A stretch of 64,000 nucleotides of DNA from Bacillus kwashiorkori (GTDB lineage: Bacteria; Bacillota; Bacilli; Bacillales; Caldibacillaceae): NCBI RefSeq assembly GCF_001375515.1, contig NZ_CTDX01000014.1, positions 124,001 to 188,000 on the forward strand, given 5' to 3'. Numbering within the stretch: the stretch's first letter is position 1; each line of letters begins with the position of its first letter. The translations under genes and the position numbers were made by a program. This document shows positions 36,815 to 46,266 of this stretch, piece by piece. Under the pieces are notes generated by a model. That model ran no database searches, had not been told where the DNA came from, and saw only the letters and a program-made list of their open reading frames with translations.

Positions 36815-37483
36815 TTGAGTTACTATCCGTATAGTCAAGAGAGTTCAAATTATCTGTCCGCGAGAACTAATGAACTGACGGTCATTGGTGAAGGAACTGT
36901 GATGGCGCCACCTGATGAAGCGATTATTAATATCGGTATTTTATCGGAAAGTAAAAACTTACAACAAGCACAACAGGAAAATAGCATGATTTCGCAAAGA
37001 GTGATAAATTCGTTACGTCAGCTAGGAATCCATGAAAAAGATTTACAGACGAGTGAGTATCGAATTGAAAATGTATATGATTATGTACAAGGAAAACAAA
37101 TATTTCGTGGTTATGAGGTGCGACATATATTGGAAGTGAAAGTGGCTGATATCCGCCTTGTCGGGATAGTTGTAGACACAGCAGTAGCGAACGGGGCAAA
37201 TATGATTTATCATATACGTTTTACTATCTCGACTCGGGAAGAAAAATATAACCAAGCACTATCGATTGCGGTAGTGAATGCAAGACAGAAGGCTTTTGTT
37301 ATCGGCAAGGCAATTGGTGTGCAAATTCAATCGATTCCGTTTGAAATATCCGAATTAAGAGATGGTAGCCCAATCATCCCCTTTCAAACGTATTCATTAG
37401 AAAAAGTAGCAGCAGCAACTACACCGATTCAAACAGGCCAACTGGAAATAAAAGCAACGATATCCGCGAAGTTTACTTATTAA
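36815..37483 (+). CDS. SIMPL-domain (DUF541) protein
   Basis: 222 residues from TTG 36815; AAGGAG is spaced correctly for this start and too close to GTG 36806. The N-terminal VIGEGTVMAPPDEAIINIGI and the alternating beta/alpha pattern are typical of the SIMPL family. Some members are periplasmic, but this one has no signal peptide and would be cytoplasmic. Function in Firmicutes is unclear. Confidence 0.82.
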   Translation: MSYYPYSQESSNYLSARTNELTVIGEGTVMAPPDEAIINIGILSESKNLQQAQQENSMISQRVINSLRQLGIHEKDLQTSEYRIENVYDYVQGKQIFRGYEVRHILEVKVADIRLVGIVVDTAVANGANMIYHIRFTISTREEKYNQALSIAVVNARQKAFVIGKAIGVQIQSIPFEISELRDGSPIIPFQTYSLEKVAAATTPIQTGQLEIKATISAKFTY

Positions 37484-37754
37484 TATTAGATTCTATTAAT
37501 TATCCAAACGAGAAGGTTTTTGAATTAAGATAGAGCACTGGAAAGGTATCGCACGAGTGTAAACAATGTGTTAGGAATCCTATTCAAAAAGAATTAGCTA
37601 AAAAAACTGTAAAGTCATCCTAAATAATTTATCTTTTTAAACATGAAATTTTTAATGCTAGACCTCATTTTGTTTTATATAATAAAAAATAAAAGATTGT
37701 TATATTGTCGTTAGTTTATAAAAAGTAATAGATCATTTTAAGGAGGGAGAAAAA

Positions 37755-38972
37755 ATGACGTTAATTAAACCAGAAGATACTTGGTTACTATGGGCTTTTC
37801 TAGCAGGTTGGGCAGCGATTAGTATTTACTTAGAGCAAAGATTTAAGTGGGCAGCAAAAATTTCTGGTGCAGTCATAGCACTTCTAGGTGCACTAATTTT
37901 GGCGAATTTAAATATTATTCCAACAGAAGCACCTGTTTATGATGCGGTATGGGGCTATGTCATCCCGCTTGCGATTCCTTTACTATTATTCCAAGCAAAC
38001 TTGAGGAAAATTTGGAATGAAAGCGGCAGGTTGCTGCTATTATTCTTAATTAGTTCGGTTGGAACAGTTGTTGGAGTTTATTTAGCTTTTATTTTTTTAA
38101 GCGGCTCTATTCCTTTTCTTGATAAGATTGGTGCGATGATGACCGGATCGTACATTGGCGGAGGTGTGAACTTTGCAGCCTTATCTGCAAAATTCGCTAC
38201 ACCTTCTGAGATGGTTTCAGCGACAGTTGTTGCTGATAATTTAATGATGGCATTATATTTCTTCGTATTAATGGCGATTCCTGCGATTCCTTTTTTCAGA
38301 AAAAAATTCCATACACCACATATTGATGAAGTAGAGAGTAATACAGGAAAGGGTGGAGAAACCTTAGCAGCATCTTACTGGAAATCAAAGGAAATTTCAT
38401 TAAAGGATATTGCATTTGCCTTCGGTAGCGCCTTTACGATTGTTGCTGTATCTTTTAAAATTGCTGAAATTTTTCAGGCAAAAATTCCATCTGGTGAAAA
38501 TGCATCTGAACTAATGAATATACTTAATGCCATTTTCGGTGACAAATATTTAATGCTGACTACAGTTACTATTATTGTAGTTACGCTTTTCGGCAAATTC
38601 TTCGAGCGGTTACGAGGAACGCAAGAGTTTGGGACATTTTTAATTTATTTGTTCTTTGTCGTAATTGGGGTGCCAGCCTCGATTCCTCAATTGATTGAAA
38701 ATGCGCCACTGTTACTATTGTTTGTGTTCATTATTGTGTTCATTAATATGGTAGTAACATTTGGTGTAGGGAAACTATTTAAGTTTAATTTAGAAGAAAT
38801 GATACTCGCAAGTAATGCGAATATTGGTGGACCAACAACTGCTGCCGCGATGGCAATTGCCAAAGGATGGACGCGGTTAATTGTTCCGATAATGTTAGTA
38901 GGAACACTAGGTTATATAATTGGAAATTATTTAGGAACGTTCATGGGCTTTTTGTTAAAAGGGATGTTATAG
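37755..38972 (+). CDS. DUF819-family membrane protein (YjcL-like)
   Basis: 405 residues with ten or more hydrophobic segments. Conserved DUF819 blocks are visible: the GSYIGGGVNFAAL stretch in the first half and the ASNANIGGPTTAAAMA stretch in the second, which look like paired re-entrant loops of a transporter. AAGGAGGGAG precedes the ATG. Transport function is inferred from topology. The IS66 element is inserted 16 bases after the stop codon, so any original terminator is displaced. Confidence 0.88.
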   Translation: MTLIKPEDTWLLWAFLAGWAAISIYLEQRFKWAAKISGAVIALLGALILANLNIIPTEAPVYDAVWGYVIPLAIPLLLFQANLRKIWNESGRLLLLFLISSVGTVVGVYLAFIFLSGSIPFLDKIGAMMTGSYIGGGVNFAALSAKFATPSEMVSATVVADNLMMALYFFVLMAIPAIPFFRKKFHTPHIDEVESNTGKGGETLAASYWKSKEISLKDIAFAFGSAFTIVAVSFKIAEIFQAKIPSGENASELMNILNAIFGDKYLMLTTVTIIVVTLFGKFFERLRGTQEFGTFLIYLFFVVIGVPASIPQLIENAPLLLLFVFIIVFINMVVTFGVGKLFKFNLEEMILASNANIGGPTTAAAMAIAKGWTRLIVPIMLVGTLGYIIGNYLGTFMGFLLKGML

Positions 38973-38988
38973 GGTTCAGTCCAAATGG

Positions 38989-38996
38989 TTTGAGCG
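38989..38996. repeat. IS66 target-site duplication, left copy
   Basis: GTTTGAGC, repeated at 41385-41392 immediately outside the other end of the element. Confidence 0.9.
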
Positions 38997-39079
38997 TAAG
39001 CCCCCATTCAAACAACGCATATAATTGAGCAGCACCTCTTGATAAAATTTAGATATCGATTAAAGGAGGTGCTTTTCAT

Positions 39080-39274
39080 ATGCCTGAACAAAAACTTACT
39101 ATCATCCCCGTTACATTGCATCCCGAAACCGAAAAAGTTACATCTTCAATACCAACAAAAACTTTTTTCAATTCAACTTGTACGATCAAATCGGGCAACG
39201 TTGAAATTTTCCTCTCTAACGGCGTTGATGAGCACATCATCCAAACCGTAATGAGGGAGATGAAAAATCTATGA
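39080..39274 (+). CDS. tnpA: IS66 accessory protein TnpA (short form)
   Basis: 64 residues; first gene of the element with AAAGGAGGTG upstream. The end (FLSNGVDEHIIQTVMREMK) matches the C-terminal part of IS66 TnpA proteins, but the usual N-terminal region is absent, so this is a shortened form. Its stop overlaps the tnpB start (ATGA). Confidence 0.75.
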   Translation: MPEQKLTIIPVTLHPETEKVTSSIPTKTFFNSTCTIKSGNVEIFLSNGVDEHIIQTVMREMKNL

Positions 39275-39624
39275 GGCACGATTATACGAGTGTCAAAAAC
39301 ATCTACATTATCTGTGGTAAAACAGATATGAGAAAAGGAATCGATGGGTTAGCTACTCTCATTCAAGATTCCTTCGAACTTGATCCATACGGAGATTCGA
39401 TTTTCTTATTTTCCGGATGGAGCAAAGATCGCTATAAGTGTTTATATTTTGACGGAGATGGCTTCGCCATGCTTTATAAGCGTTTAGATAAAGGAAAGCT
39501 CCAATGGCCAAAAAACGAAAACGAAGTGCAAAACTTAACGCAGCAAGAGCTTCGCTGGCTTCTTGAAGGGTTATCAATTCAACAGCCAAAAGCTATTCAG
39601 CAATCATCAAAAGGAATCTTTTGA
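39271..39624 (+). CDS. tnpB: IS66 accessory protein TnpB
   Basis: 117 residues, the usual size of the IS66 Orf2/TnpB family. The core YIICGKTDMRKGIDGLA and the LFLF..W-type segment with KCLYFDGDGFAMLYKRLDKG are the family hallmarks. It is required for efficient IS66 transposition; its biochemical role is not settled. Overlaps tnpA. Confidence 0.92.
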   Translation: MRHDYTSVKNIYIICGKTDMRKGIDGLATLIQDSFELDPYGDSIFLFSGWSKDRYKCLYFDGDGFAMLYKRLDKGKLQWPKNENEVQNLTQQELRWLLEGLSIQQPKAIQQSSKGIF

Positions 39625-39715
39625 TTTCTATTAAAATTTAACTTTTACTATTTTCCCACTGATGTTCGAATGATATACTTGAACTATCTTATTTGAACGA
39701 AAAGTGGTGAATCTA

Positions 39716-41287
39716 ATGGCTAATGCTTCTACTAATAATCAGAATCAATATAAGAAATTAATTCAGCTTCTCGAAGAACAATTGGCTCATTCTAATCAAC
39801 AGAATGAAGCATTATCCAAACAGATTGAATCATTAACCGAGCAAGTTCGCTATTTAACGAAACTTTTATATGGATCAAAAACAGAGAAATCTAAATATAA
39901 TGCGCCCAATGGACAAACATCATTATTTGATAATGATCCGTCTTTTAATGAATCTGAGCACACAGAAGAACAAAGCCAACAGATGGTATCTTATACTGTT
40001 GTACGTAAAGCTCAAAATAAAAAACGAAATGATTCATTACATGACAATGTTGAAGTGAAGGCTATTCATCATCATCCAGAGAATACAATTTGTGACTGTT
40101 GCCAAGGCCAAATGACAGAAATAGGTAGCAAAGTCATACGTGAGGAAGCTAAATTTATTCCAGCAAGAATGGAGAAAGTTCAGCATATTGAGCATGCCTA
40201 TGAATGTAAAAAATGCAAAAGTGACTTATATCAAAAATCGCAAATAAAGCGCGGCAAAGCACCACAGCCTCCCATTCAACGGAGCATCGCAGGTCCTAGT
40301 GTACTCGCCAAAGTAATTTACGATAAATTTTCACAATACTTACCTCTTTACCGACAGGTAAAGGAATGGGAACGTTTCGGTTTAACTACGAATGATAAAA
40401 ACCTCTCGAATTGGGTTATTCGAGCATCACATGATTGGCTCTTGCCTATTTATGACCGAATGAAGTGTATATTGTTGGCTAAATCAATATTACACGTTGA
40501 TGAGACTTATGGGCAAATTATCAATCGGTCAGATGGAAAACCTGGTCAGTCTAATGCTTATAATTGGGTTTACCGAAGTGTGCCTAATCAAGGTCCAACC
40601 ATCGTACTTTTTCAAAGCTCTTTATCACGAGCTCGATCTGTTCTTGAGGGCTTCATTGGTGATTATTCTGGAACGATTATCTGCGATGGTTATTCCGCTT
40701 ATGACAATATTAAAGGGGTCAACTTCGCAAATTGTTGGGCTCATGTTCGCCGTTATTGGTTAAAGGCCGAAAGTAAAAATGGACGAATCGGTGTAAAATA
40801 TTGCGATGATTTATTTCAACTTGAAAGGGAATTTAAACATTTGTCTCCAGGCAAACGTAAAAAGAAACGCAAAAAATATTCGAAACCGATTGTTGATAAG
40901 TTCTTTAACTGGGTAGAAAACTCACCATTCTTTGGGAAAAATGCAATCGCTAAAGCAGCTGAGTACACGCTCAAACGAGCGAAGGAACTAAAGGCATTTC
41001 TAAATGATGGCAGAATTGAAATGCATAATAATCCCGCTGAAAACGCCATCCGTCCTAATGTTATTGGACGCAAAAATTGGCTGTTTTCTGTTAGCGAAGC
41101 TGGAGCAAAAGCAAATGCAATTTGTTTAAGTATCGCAGAGACAGCTAAAGCAAATGGTGTGGATTTTTATCGGTATCTTGTAAAATTACTGAAGGATTTA
41201 CCAAATTTAGATATTCATAGAAATCCAGATGTTATAAATTTGTACTTGCCTTGGTCGAAGATGATCCGAAAAGAATGTAGCATATAA
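39716..41287 (+). CDS. tnpC: IS66 transposase TnpC
   Basis: 523 residues from ATG 39716 (GTGGTGAA upstream). A Gln-rich coiled coil at the N terminus, a CxC..C zinc-finger region (CDCC...CKKC), then the DDE catalytic core with LHVDETYGQI, ICDGYSAYDN and NNPAENAIRP. No internal stop, so potentially active. Confidence 0.95.
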   Translation: MANASTNNQNQYKKLIQLLEEQLAHSNQQNEALSKQIESLTEQVRYLTKLLYGSKTEKSKYNAPNGQTSLFDNDPSFNESEHTEEQSQQMVSYTVVRKAQNKKRNDSLHDNVEVKAIHHHPENTICDCCQGQMTEIGSKVIREEAKFIPARMEKVQHIEHAYECKKCKSDLYQKSQIKRGKAPQPPIQRSIAGPSVLAKVIYDKFSQYLPLYRQVKEWERFGLTTNDKNLSNWVIRASHDWLLPIYDRMKCILLAKSILHVDETYGQIINRSDGKPGQSNAYNWVYRSVPNQGPTIVLFQSSLSRARSVLEGFIGDYSGTIICDGYSAYDNIKGVNFANCWAHVRRYWLKAESKNGRIGVKYCDDLFQLEREFKHLSPGKRKKKRKKYSKPIVDKFFNWVENSPFFGKNAIAKAAEYTLKRAKELKAFLNDGRIEMHNNPAENAIRPNVIGRKNWLFSVSEAGAKANAICLSIAETAKANGVDFYRYLVKLLKDLPNLDIHRNPDVINLYLPWSKMIRKECSI

Positions 41288-41384
41288 AATGAAATAACCG
41301 TGAATCCGAATTGAAAAATCAGGATTTTACGGTTATTTGGCATGCGTACCCTTGAAGGTGCGCATTTTCTTATTTCGGGCTTAC

Positions 41385-41392
41385 GTTTGAGC
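41385..41392. repeat. IS66 target-site duplication, right copy
   Basis: GTTTGAGC directly after the right end; identical to 38989-38996. Confidence 0.9.
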
Positions 41393-41410
41393 CTATGGAA
41401 AAGCTTATAT

Positions 41411-41534
41411 AATGAGAAATTGTCATTTGATTACAGTCTGCTTGAGTGCGCTTGGGAAGGGAGATTAGCGAAACTAGTTGCTTATCCCTACTTCAAGTAC
41501 TCGAAAAAGCCGTATTGATTGATATCTCGTCATT
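41411..41534. repeat. Long imperfect palindrome (element D)
   Basis: GAGTgcgCTTGggaAGGGA (41444-41462) pairs with TCCCTacttCAAGtaCTC (41485-41502), with weaker outer pairing AATGA / TCATT. The apex contains GCGAAACTAGTTGC. Less perfect than the other three long palindromes in this window. No coding sequence is visible in this 310-base gap. Confidence 0.4.
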
Positions 41535-41702
41535 TCCACTCGGTCTTGAAACGATTAGATAGGCGAAAAAAGACTCAAACAGGTAACTCTTTTCACTCCT
41601 TTTCTCACATAAAATGACACATATTAAACTTAAAAACACCCATCCTACACATAACGAATAAATTATACAAATCATTTACCATTGTGAGGAGGATGTTTTT
41701 TT

Positions 41703-42572
41703 ATGGAACAAGATAGACAGCAAGGATTTCCGCCACAACAACAACCGATGCAACCAGGTATTGAGACATTAATGGTCCCTCGACCAATTGTCGAAGATCC
41801 AAATTATCGTGGTAGTAAAAAATTGCAAAATAAAGTCGCAATCATCACTGGGGGAGATAGTGGAATTGGTGCAGCTGCTGCGATAGCATTTGCAAAAGAA
41901 GGAGCAGATGTAGTCATTCCCTATTATTCCCATTATGAAGATGTGGATGCATTTCGTACGAAGGCAAGAATTGAAAGTTTTGGTCGAAAATGCTTGTTAA
42001 TTGTAGGAGATTTGAAAGAGGAAAACCATTGTAAAAATGTCGTTGAACAAACGATACAACATTTTGGAAAGCTGGATATATTAGTTAATAACCATGCGAT
42101 GCAGTTTTACCAGGAAAATTTGGAAGACATTACAGCTGAGCAATTAGACTTTATATTTCGAAATAATATTTATTCCTTTTTCTTTATGACGAAACATGCA
42201 TTACCATATTTAAAGCAGGGTAGTGCCATTATTAACACGACATCTGTTACAGCCTATGAGGGGAATGATAAATTGTTAGATTATTCCTCAACGAAGGGGG
42301 CGATACTGGCATTTACCCGATCTTTATCGCAAAATCTCGTCAAGAGGGGAATTCGAGTGAATGGAGTGGCTCCGGGTCCGATATGGACACCTTTAATTCC
42401 TGCTAGCTTTCCAAGTAGCGAGATGCCAAAATTTGGTGTAAATGTACCGATGAAGCGAGCGGGTCAACCATTCGAATTAGCCCCAGCTTACGTATATTTA
42501 GCATCCAATGATTCATCCTATGTAACAGGGCAAATTATTCATATAAACGGGGGTACAATGGTCAGTTCTTAA
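41703..42572 (+). CDS. Short-chain dehydrogenase/reductase
   Basis: 289 residues. A Gln/Pro-rich N-terminal extension (about 1-40) precedes a classical SDR: cofactor motif TGGDSGIG (about 50-57), NNHA in place of the usual NNAG, catalytic Ser in NTTSVTAYEG and YSSTK (Tyr/Lys). The extension and the length match the general-stress subgroup that includes YhdF/YhxC of B. subtilis. Substrate unknown. GAGGAGG precedes the ATG. No sigma-B promoter that I would defend. Confidence 0.9.
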   Translation: MEQDRQQGFPPQQQPMQPGIETLMVPRPIVEDPNYRGSKKLQNKVAIITGGDSGIGAAAAIAFAKEGADVVIPYYSHYEDVDAFRTKARIESFGRKCLLIVGDLKEENHCKNVVEQTIQHFGKLDILVNNHAMQFYQENLEDITAEQLDFIFRNNIYSFFFMTKHALPYLKQGSAIINTTSVTAYEGNDKLLDYSSTKGAILAFTRSLSQNLVKRGIRVNGVAPGPIWTPLIPASFPSSEMPKFGVNVPMKRAGQPFELAPAYVYLASNDSSYVTGQIIHINGGTMVSS

Positions 42573-42633
42573 ATTGCACATTAGAAATAACAAGGTTTCT
42601 CGACCGATTTCTAAATAATTTACAATCAGCACA

Positions 42634-42663
42634 AAGAGCAGGTAGGGATAACCTGCTCTTTAA
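42634..42663. terminator. Terminator between SDR gene and pflA
   Basis: AAGAGCAGGT-N6-ACCTGCTCTT, flanked by AAA and TAAATTT; symmetrical enough to serve both converging genes. Confidence 0.8.
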
Positions 42664-42738
42664 ATTTATATAAAAAGGGGGATGGTAAATAAAATATGAA
42701 ATGGAAAATGATTTAACAGTAAAGGTAAATTTTAAAAA

Positions 42739-43479
42739 TTAGTTCACTAATGCGCTGTTCAAGATGCGCTTCGCATTTTCAACTCGTTCATTTGAAGGTG
42801 GCTCGACATCTTTAAGTTTGTATTCAAGACCAAGGTTTTCCCATTTATAAACACCGAGTTTATGATAAGGGAGTACTTCAATTTTTTCGACATTATTTAA
42901 AGTTTTAATAAAATCAGCAAGGCGAATCAAGTCACTATCAAAGTCAGAAATAGTTGGTACTAATACGTGACGAATCCAAACTGGAACATTATTTTCAGAC
43001 AAATAGTGAGCAAAGTCTAGTATATGTTCGTTAGTCATACCGGTTAAATTTTTATGTTTCTCACTGTCGATATGTTTTAAATCAAGTAAAATTAAATCCG
43101 TATATTGCAATAGCTCATCAAGTTTTTCTATAAATTGTGGTCGGCGATTAAATGGTCCGCCCGAGCTATCAATTGTTGTATGAATACCATGTTTCTTACA
43201 TTCTTTGAATAATTCAATCAAAAAGTCGATTTGAAGAAGAGGTTCACCACCACTAACAGTAATTCCACCGCCACTTGCTTCAAAGAACGGAAGATAATCA
43301 AGGACATCATTCATTATTTCATGAACAGTCATTTCTTTCCCGTTGCCAATTTTCCAAGTATCGGGATTGTGACAAAATTGGCATCGAAGTAAACAACCTT
43401 GTGTAAAAACTATATAGCGTAAGCCTGGTCCGTCAACTGCACCAAATGTTTCAACTGAATGTATTCGACCTGTTACCAT
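42739..43479 (-). CDS. pflA: Pyruvate formate-lyase-activating enzyme
   Basis: 246 residues; radical SAM protein. The CxxxCxxC iron-sulfur motif is C29, C33, C36, and GGEPLLQ is the SAM-binding motif. It installs the glycyl radical on PflB anaerobically. AAGGAGG precedes the ATG, 67 bases after pflB, so the two form an operon. Confidence 0.97.
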   Translation of the reverse strand: MVTGRIHSVETFGAVDGPGLRYIVFTQGCLLRCQFCHNPDTWKIGNGKEMTVHEIMNDVLDYLPFFEASGGGITVSGGEPLLQIDFLIELFKECKKHGIHTTIDSSGGPFNRRPQFIEKLDELLQYTDLILLDLKHIDSEKHKNLTGMTNEHILDFAHYLSENNVPVWIRHVLVPTISDFDSDLIRLADFIKTLNNVEKIEVLPYHKLGVYKWENLGLEYKLKDVEPPSNERVENAKRILNSALVN

Positions 43480-43545
43480 TTTGCATCCTCCTTGCTTTTA
43501 AAAGAGGAGAAGGGAAATAATCCCCTCCCCGGTTAAATTAAATAT

Positions 43546-45774
43546 TTACATTGATTCGTGGAATGTACGGTTGATTACGTCGATTTGTTGTTCACGAGTT
43601 AATTTAATAAAGTTAACGGCATATCCGGATACACGGATTGTTAATTGTGGATATAGTTCCGGATGATCCATAGCGTCTAGTAAAGTATCACGGTTTAATA
43701 CGTTAACGTTGATGTGGTGTCCACGTTTTGTCATGTAACCATCAAGCATACCAACTAAATTGTTTACTTGAATGTCATCTTCTTTACCAAGTGCTTTTGG
43801 CGTTACAGTAAATGTGTTAGAAATACCGTCTAATGCATCTTCATATGGTAATTTAGCAACAGATGTTAAGGATGCAAGAGCACCTTTTTCATCACGACCA
43901 TGCATTGGGTTAGCACCTGGTGCGAATGGTTTTCCAGCTTCACGACCATCAGGAGTGTTACCAGTCTTCTTACCATATACAACGTTAGATGTAATTGTAA
44001 GGACAGATTGTGTTGGAACAGCGTTACGATAAGTTTTATGTTTTCTAATTTTTCTCATAACTTCTTTAACGATCCAAACAGCAATTTCGTCTACACGATT
44101 ATCGTTATTACCGTATTTAGGGAAGTCGCCTTCAATTTCATAATCTACTGCTAAGCCGTTTTCGTCACGGATTGTTTTAACTTTTGCATATTTAATGGCA
44201 CTTAAAGAGTCAGCTGCTACAGAAAGACCAGCGATACCACAAGCCATTGTACGTAATACTTCACGGTCATGAAGAGCCATTTCTAATCTTTCGTAGCTAT
44301 ATTTGTCATGCATGTAATGAATAACGTTTAATGTATTTACATATAGTTCACATAACCAGTCAAGCATCGTGTCAAATTTATCCATAACTTCATCATATTC
44401 AAGATATTCAGAAGTGATTGGCGCAAATTTTGGTCCAACTTGTTGTTTGTATCTTTCATCGACACCACCGTTAATTGCATAAAGAAGAGCTTTTGCAACG
44501 TTCACACGAGCACCGAAGAATTGCATTTGCTTACCAATTCTCATTGCAGATACACAACAAGCGATACCGTAGTCGTCACCGTAAATTTCGCGCATCATAT
44601 CGTCGTTTTCGTATTGAATAGCGCTAGATTTAATCGACATTTTTGCTGCATATTTTTTGAATGCTTCCGGCAATTTAGTAGACCAAAGAATGGTTAAGTT
44701 TGGTTCTGGAGCTGGTCCTAAGTTATCTAACGTGTGAAGATAACGGAAGGATGTTTTTGTTACCATTGGACGACCGTCTAATGCAACCCCACCGATTGAT
44801 TCAGTTACCCAAGTTGGGTCACCAGAATATAACTCATTGTACTCAGGTGTACGTGCAAATTTCACAAGACGTAATTTCATGATGAAATGGTCAATTATTT
44901 CTTGTGCTTCTTGTTCAGTAATGACACCATTTTTAAGGTCTCTTTCAATGTAAATATCAATGAAAGTAGAAGTACGACCAAGACTCATTGCTGCACCGTT
45001 TTGTTCTTTAATTGCCGCTAAATAACCGAAATATAACCATTGAATCGCTTCTTTTGCATTTGTAGCAGGTTTACTAATATCGTAACCATAATCAAGAGCC
45101 ATTTGTTTTAATTGTTTTAATGCACGGTATTGTTCAGAGTATTCTTCACGGTCGCGGATAACATCATCCGTCATTGTCCGGTTACCAATATATTGATATT
45201 CTTTCAGCTTTTGTTCCATTAAGAAATCAACACCATATAGTGCAACACGACGATAGTCACCGATAATACGGCCACGGCCATATGCATCTGGAAGACCAGT
45301 AATAACACCTGCGTGACGAGCTGCTCTCATTTCTGGAGTATAAGCATCAAATACACCTTGGTTATGCGTTTTTCTCCAATCAGTGAAAATGTGTTCAATT
45401 TCTTTATCTAATTCAAAACCATAAGATTCAAGAGCTGTTTTTGCCATACGGATACCACCAAATGGCATTAAGGCACGTTTGAAAGGTTTGTCAGTTTGGA
45501 ATCCAACGATTGTTTCAAGATCTTTATTTAAATAACCAGGTCCATGAGATGTAATAGTAGATACGATTTTTGTATCAGCATCTAATACACCGCCAGCTTC
45601 CCGTTCTTGTTTTGAAAGTTCCATTACTTGTTCCCAAAGTTTTGAAGTTGCTTCTGTTGGGCCAGCTAGGAAACTTTCGTCACCACTATATGGAGTAAAG
45701 TTTTTAATAATAAAGTCACGAACATCCACTTCTTCTTGCCAATTGCCAGGTTTAAAACCTTCCCAATGAGTCAT
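43546..45774 (-). CDS. pflB: Formate C-acetyltransferase (pyruvate formate-lyase)
   Basis: 742 residues from ATG 45774 (AAAGGAGG upstream). It splits pyruvate and CoA to acetyl-CoA and formate without oxygen. The catalytic cysteine pair ACCVSAM lies near residue 406 and the glycyl-radical loop RVSGYAV is near the C terminus (Gly about 717). Full length, no sign of decay. First gene of the pflBA operon, behind two palindromes of identical geometry that are probably regulatory. Confidence 0.98.
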   Translation of the reverse strand: MTHWEGFKPGNWQEEVDVRDFIIKNFTPYSGDESFLAGPTEATSKLWEQVMELSKQEREAGGVLDADTKIVSTITSHGPGYLNKDLETIVGFQTDKPFKRALMPFGGIRMAKTALESYGFELDKEIEHIFTDWRKTHNQGVFDAYTPEMRAARHAGVITGLPDAYGRGRIIGDYRRVALYGVDFLMEQKLKEYQYIGNRTMTDDVIRDREEYSEQYRALKQLKQMALDYGYDISKPATNAKEAIQWLYFGYLAAIKEQNGAAMSLGRTSTFIDIYIERDLKNGVITEQEAQEIIDHFIMKLRLVKFARTPEYNELYSGDPTWVTESIGGVALDGRPMVTKTSFRYLHTLDNLGPAPEPNLTILWSTKLPEAFKKYAAKMSIKSSAIQYENDDMMREIYGDDYGIACCVSAMRIGKQMQFFGARVNVAKALLYAINGGVDERYKQQVGPKFAPITSEYLEYDEVMDKFDTMLDWLCELYVNTLNVIHYMHDKYSYERLEMALHDREVLRTMACGIAGLSVAADSLSAIKYAKVKTIRDENGLAVDYEIEGDFPKYGNNDNRVDEIAVWIVKEVMRKIRKHKTYRNAVPTQSVLTITSNVVYGKKTGNTPDGREAGKPFAPGANPMHGRDEKGALASLTSVAKLPYEDALDGISNTFTVTPKALGKEDDIQVNNLVGMLDGYMTKRGHHINVNVLNRDTLLDAMDHPELYPQLTIRVSGYAVNFIKLTREQQIDVINRTFHESM

Positions 45775-45799
45775 TGTAATTCCTCCTTTAAATAAGAGA

Positions 45800-45817
45800 T
45801 TGTTCAATAGTGAACAA
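45800..45817 (-). promoter_or_regulatory. pfl palindrome 1 (TTGTTCA-N4-TGAACAA)
   Basis: TTGTTCA-ATAG-TGAACAA, a perfect 7-4-7 palindrome 26 bases before the pflB start codon. The 18-bp geometry is the same as that of Rex sites (TTGTGAA-N4-TTCACAA), but the half site differs, so the regulator is not certain. Confidence 0.7.
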
Positions 45818-45876
45818 GTTATTGTAAAAAAAATCCACTTGTACCAGTTTAAAAAATATAGTCACTAATACAGATA

Positions 45877-45894
45877 TTGTTCAACAATGAACAA
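45877..45894 (-). promoter_or_regulatory. pfl palindrome 2 and probable promoter
   Basis: TTGTTCA-ACAA-TGAACAA, the same half sites as palindrome 1, centre 77 bp further upstream. On the minus strand TTGAAC inside it, with an 18-bp spacer to TATATT, could be the promoter, in which case a protein bound here would cover the -35 region. Confidence 0.65.
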
Positions 45895-46266
45895 TCATTT
45901 CTGTAATTATCATATCATTTTTATCTTTATTTGTGTAGTATTTTTTACGATAATATAAGGTTTTTTACCGAAATAACATGAGATTTCAGTAAATGTTCAC
46001 AAATAAAAAATAATCAAGAACAGATGTTTGTATTAATAACAACTAACGAAAAATATCCAACTGTACCACAATACAGGATTAGGGGTAAGAAAAAATAATA
46101 AAATCAGGACAAGCTACATACGTATTTAATATATGGCTAAAAGAAAATCTTCTTTAAGGATATTACAACTACCGTTAAGAGACAAGGTGGAATTTACTGG
46201 AAATAGCTATTATACATATATTAACCTTTGATAGTTTGTAAAAATAAAATGATAAGGGGAACCGAT
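45895..46266. other. Intergenic region, pflB / flippase gene
   Basis: 372 AT-rich bases upstream of two divergent genes. Apart from the palindrome at its left edge and the ribosome binding site at its right edge, I see nothing definable. Confidence 0.3.

Larger units (their letters stand above)
38997..41384 (+). mobile_element. IS66-family insertion sequence
   Basis: 2388 bp. Both ends begin GTAAGCCC when read inward, and an 8-bp duplication GTTTGAGC flanks the element, the size expected for IS66. It carries the three-gene set tnpA-tnpB-tnpC in order and apparently intact. A terminator-like hairpin (AATAACCGT.AATCC / GGATT..ACGGTTATT, about 41288-41337) follows tnpC. Confidence 0.95.

Noticed and set aside
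43772-44882. Several open frames opposite pflB
   Set aside because: They are antisense shadows of a strongly conserved gene, without ribosome binding sites or recognisable proteins.
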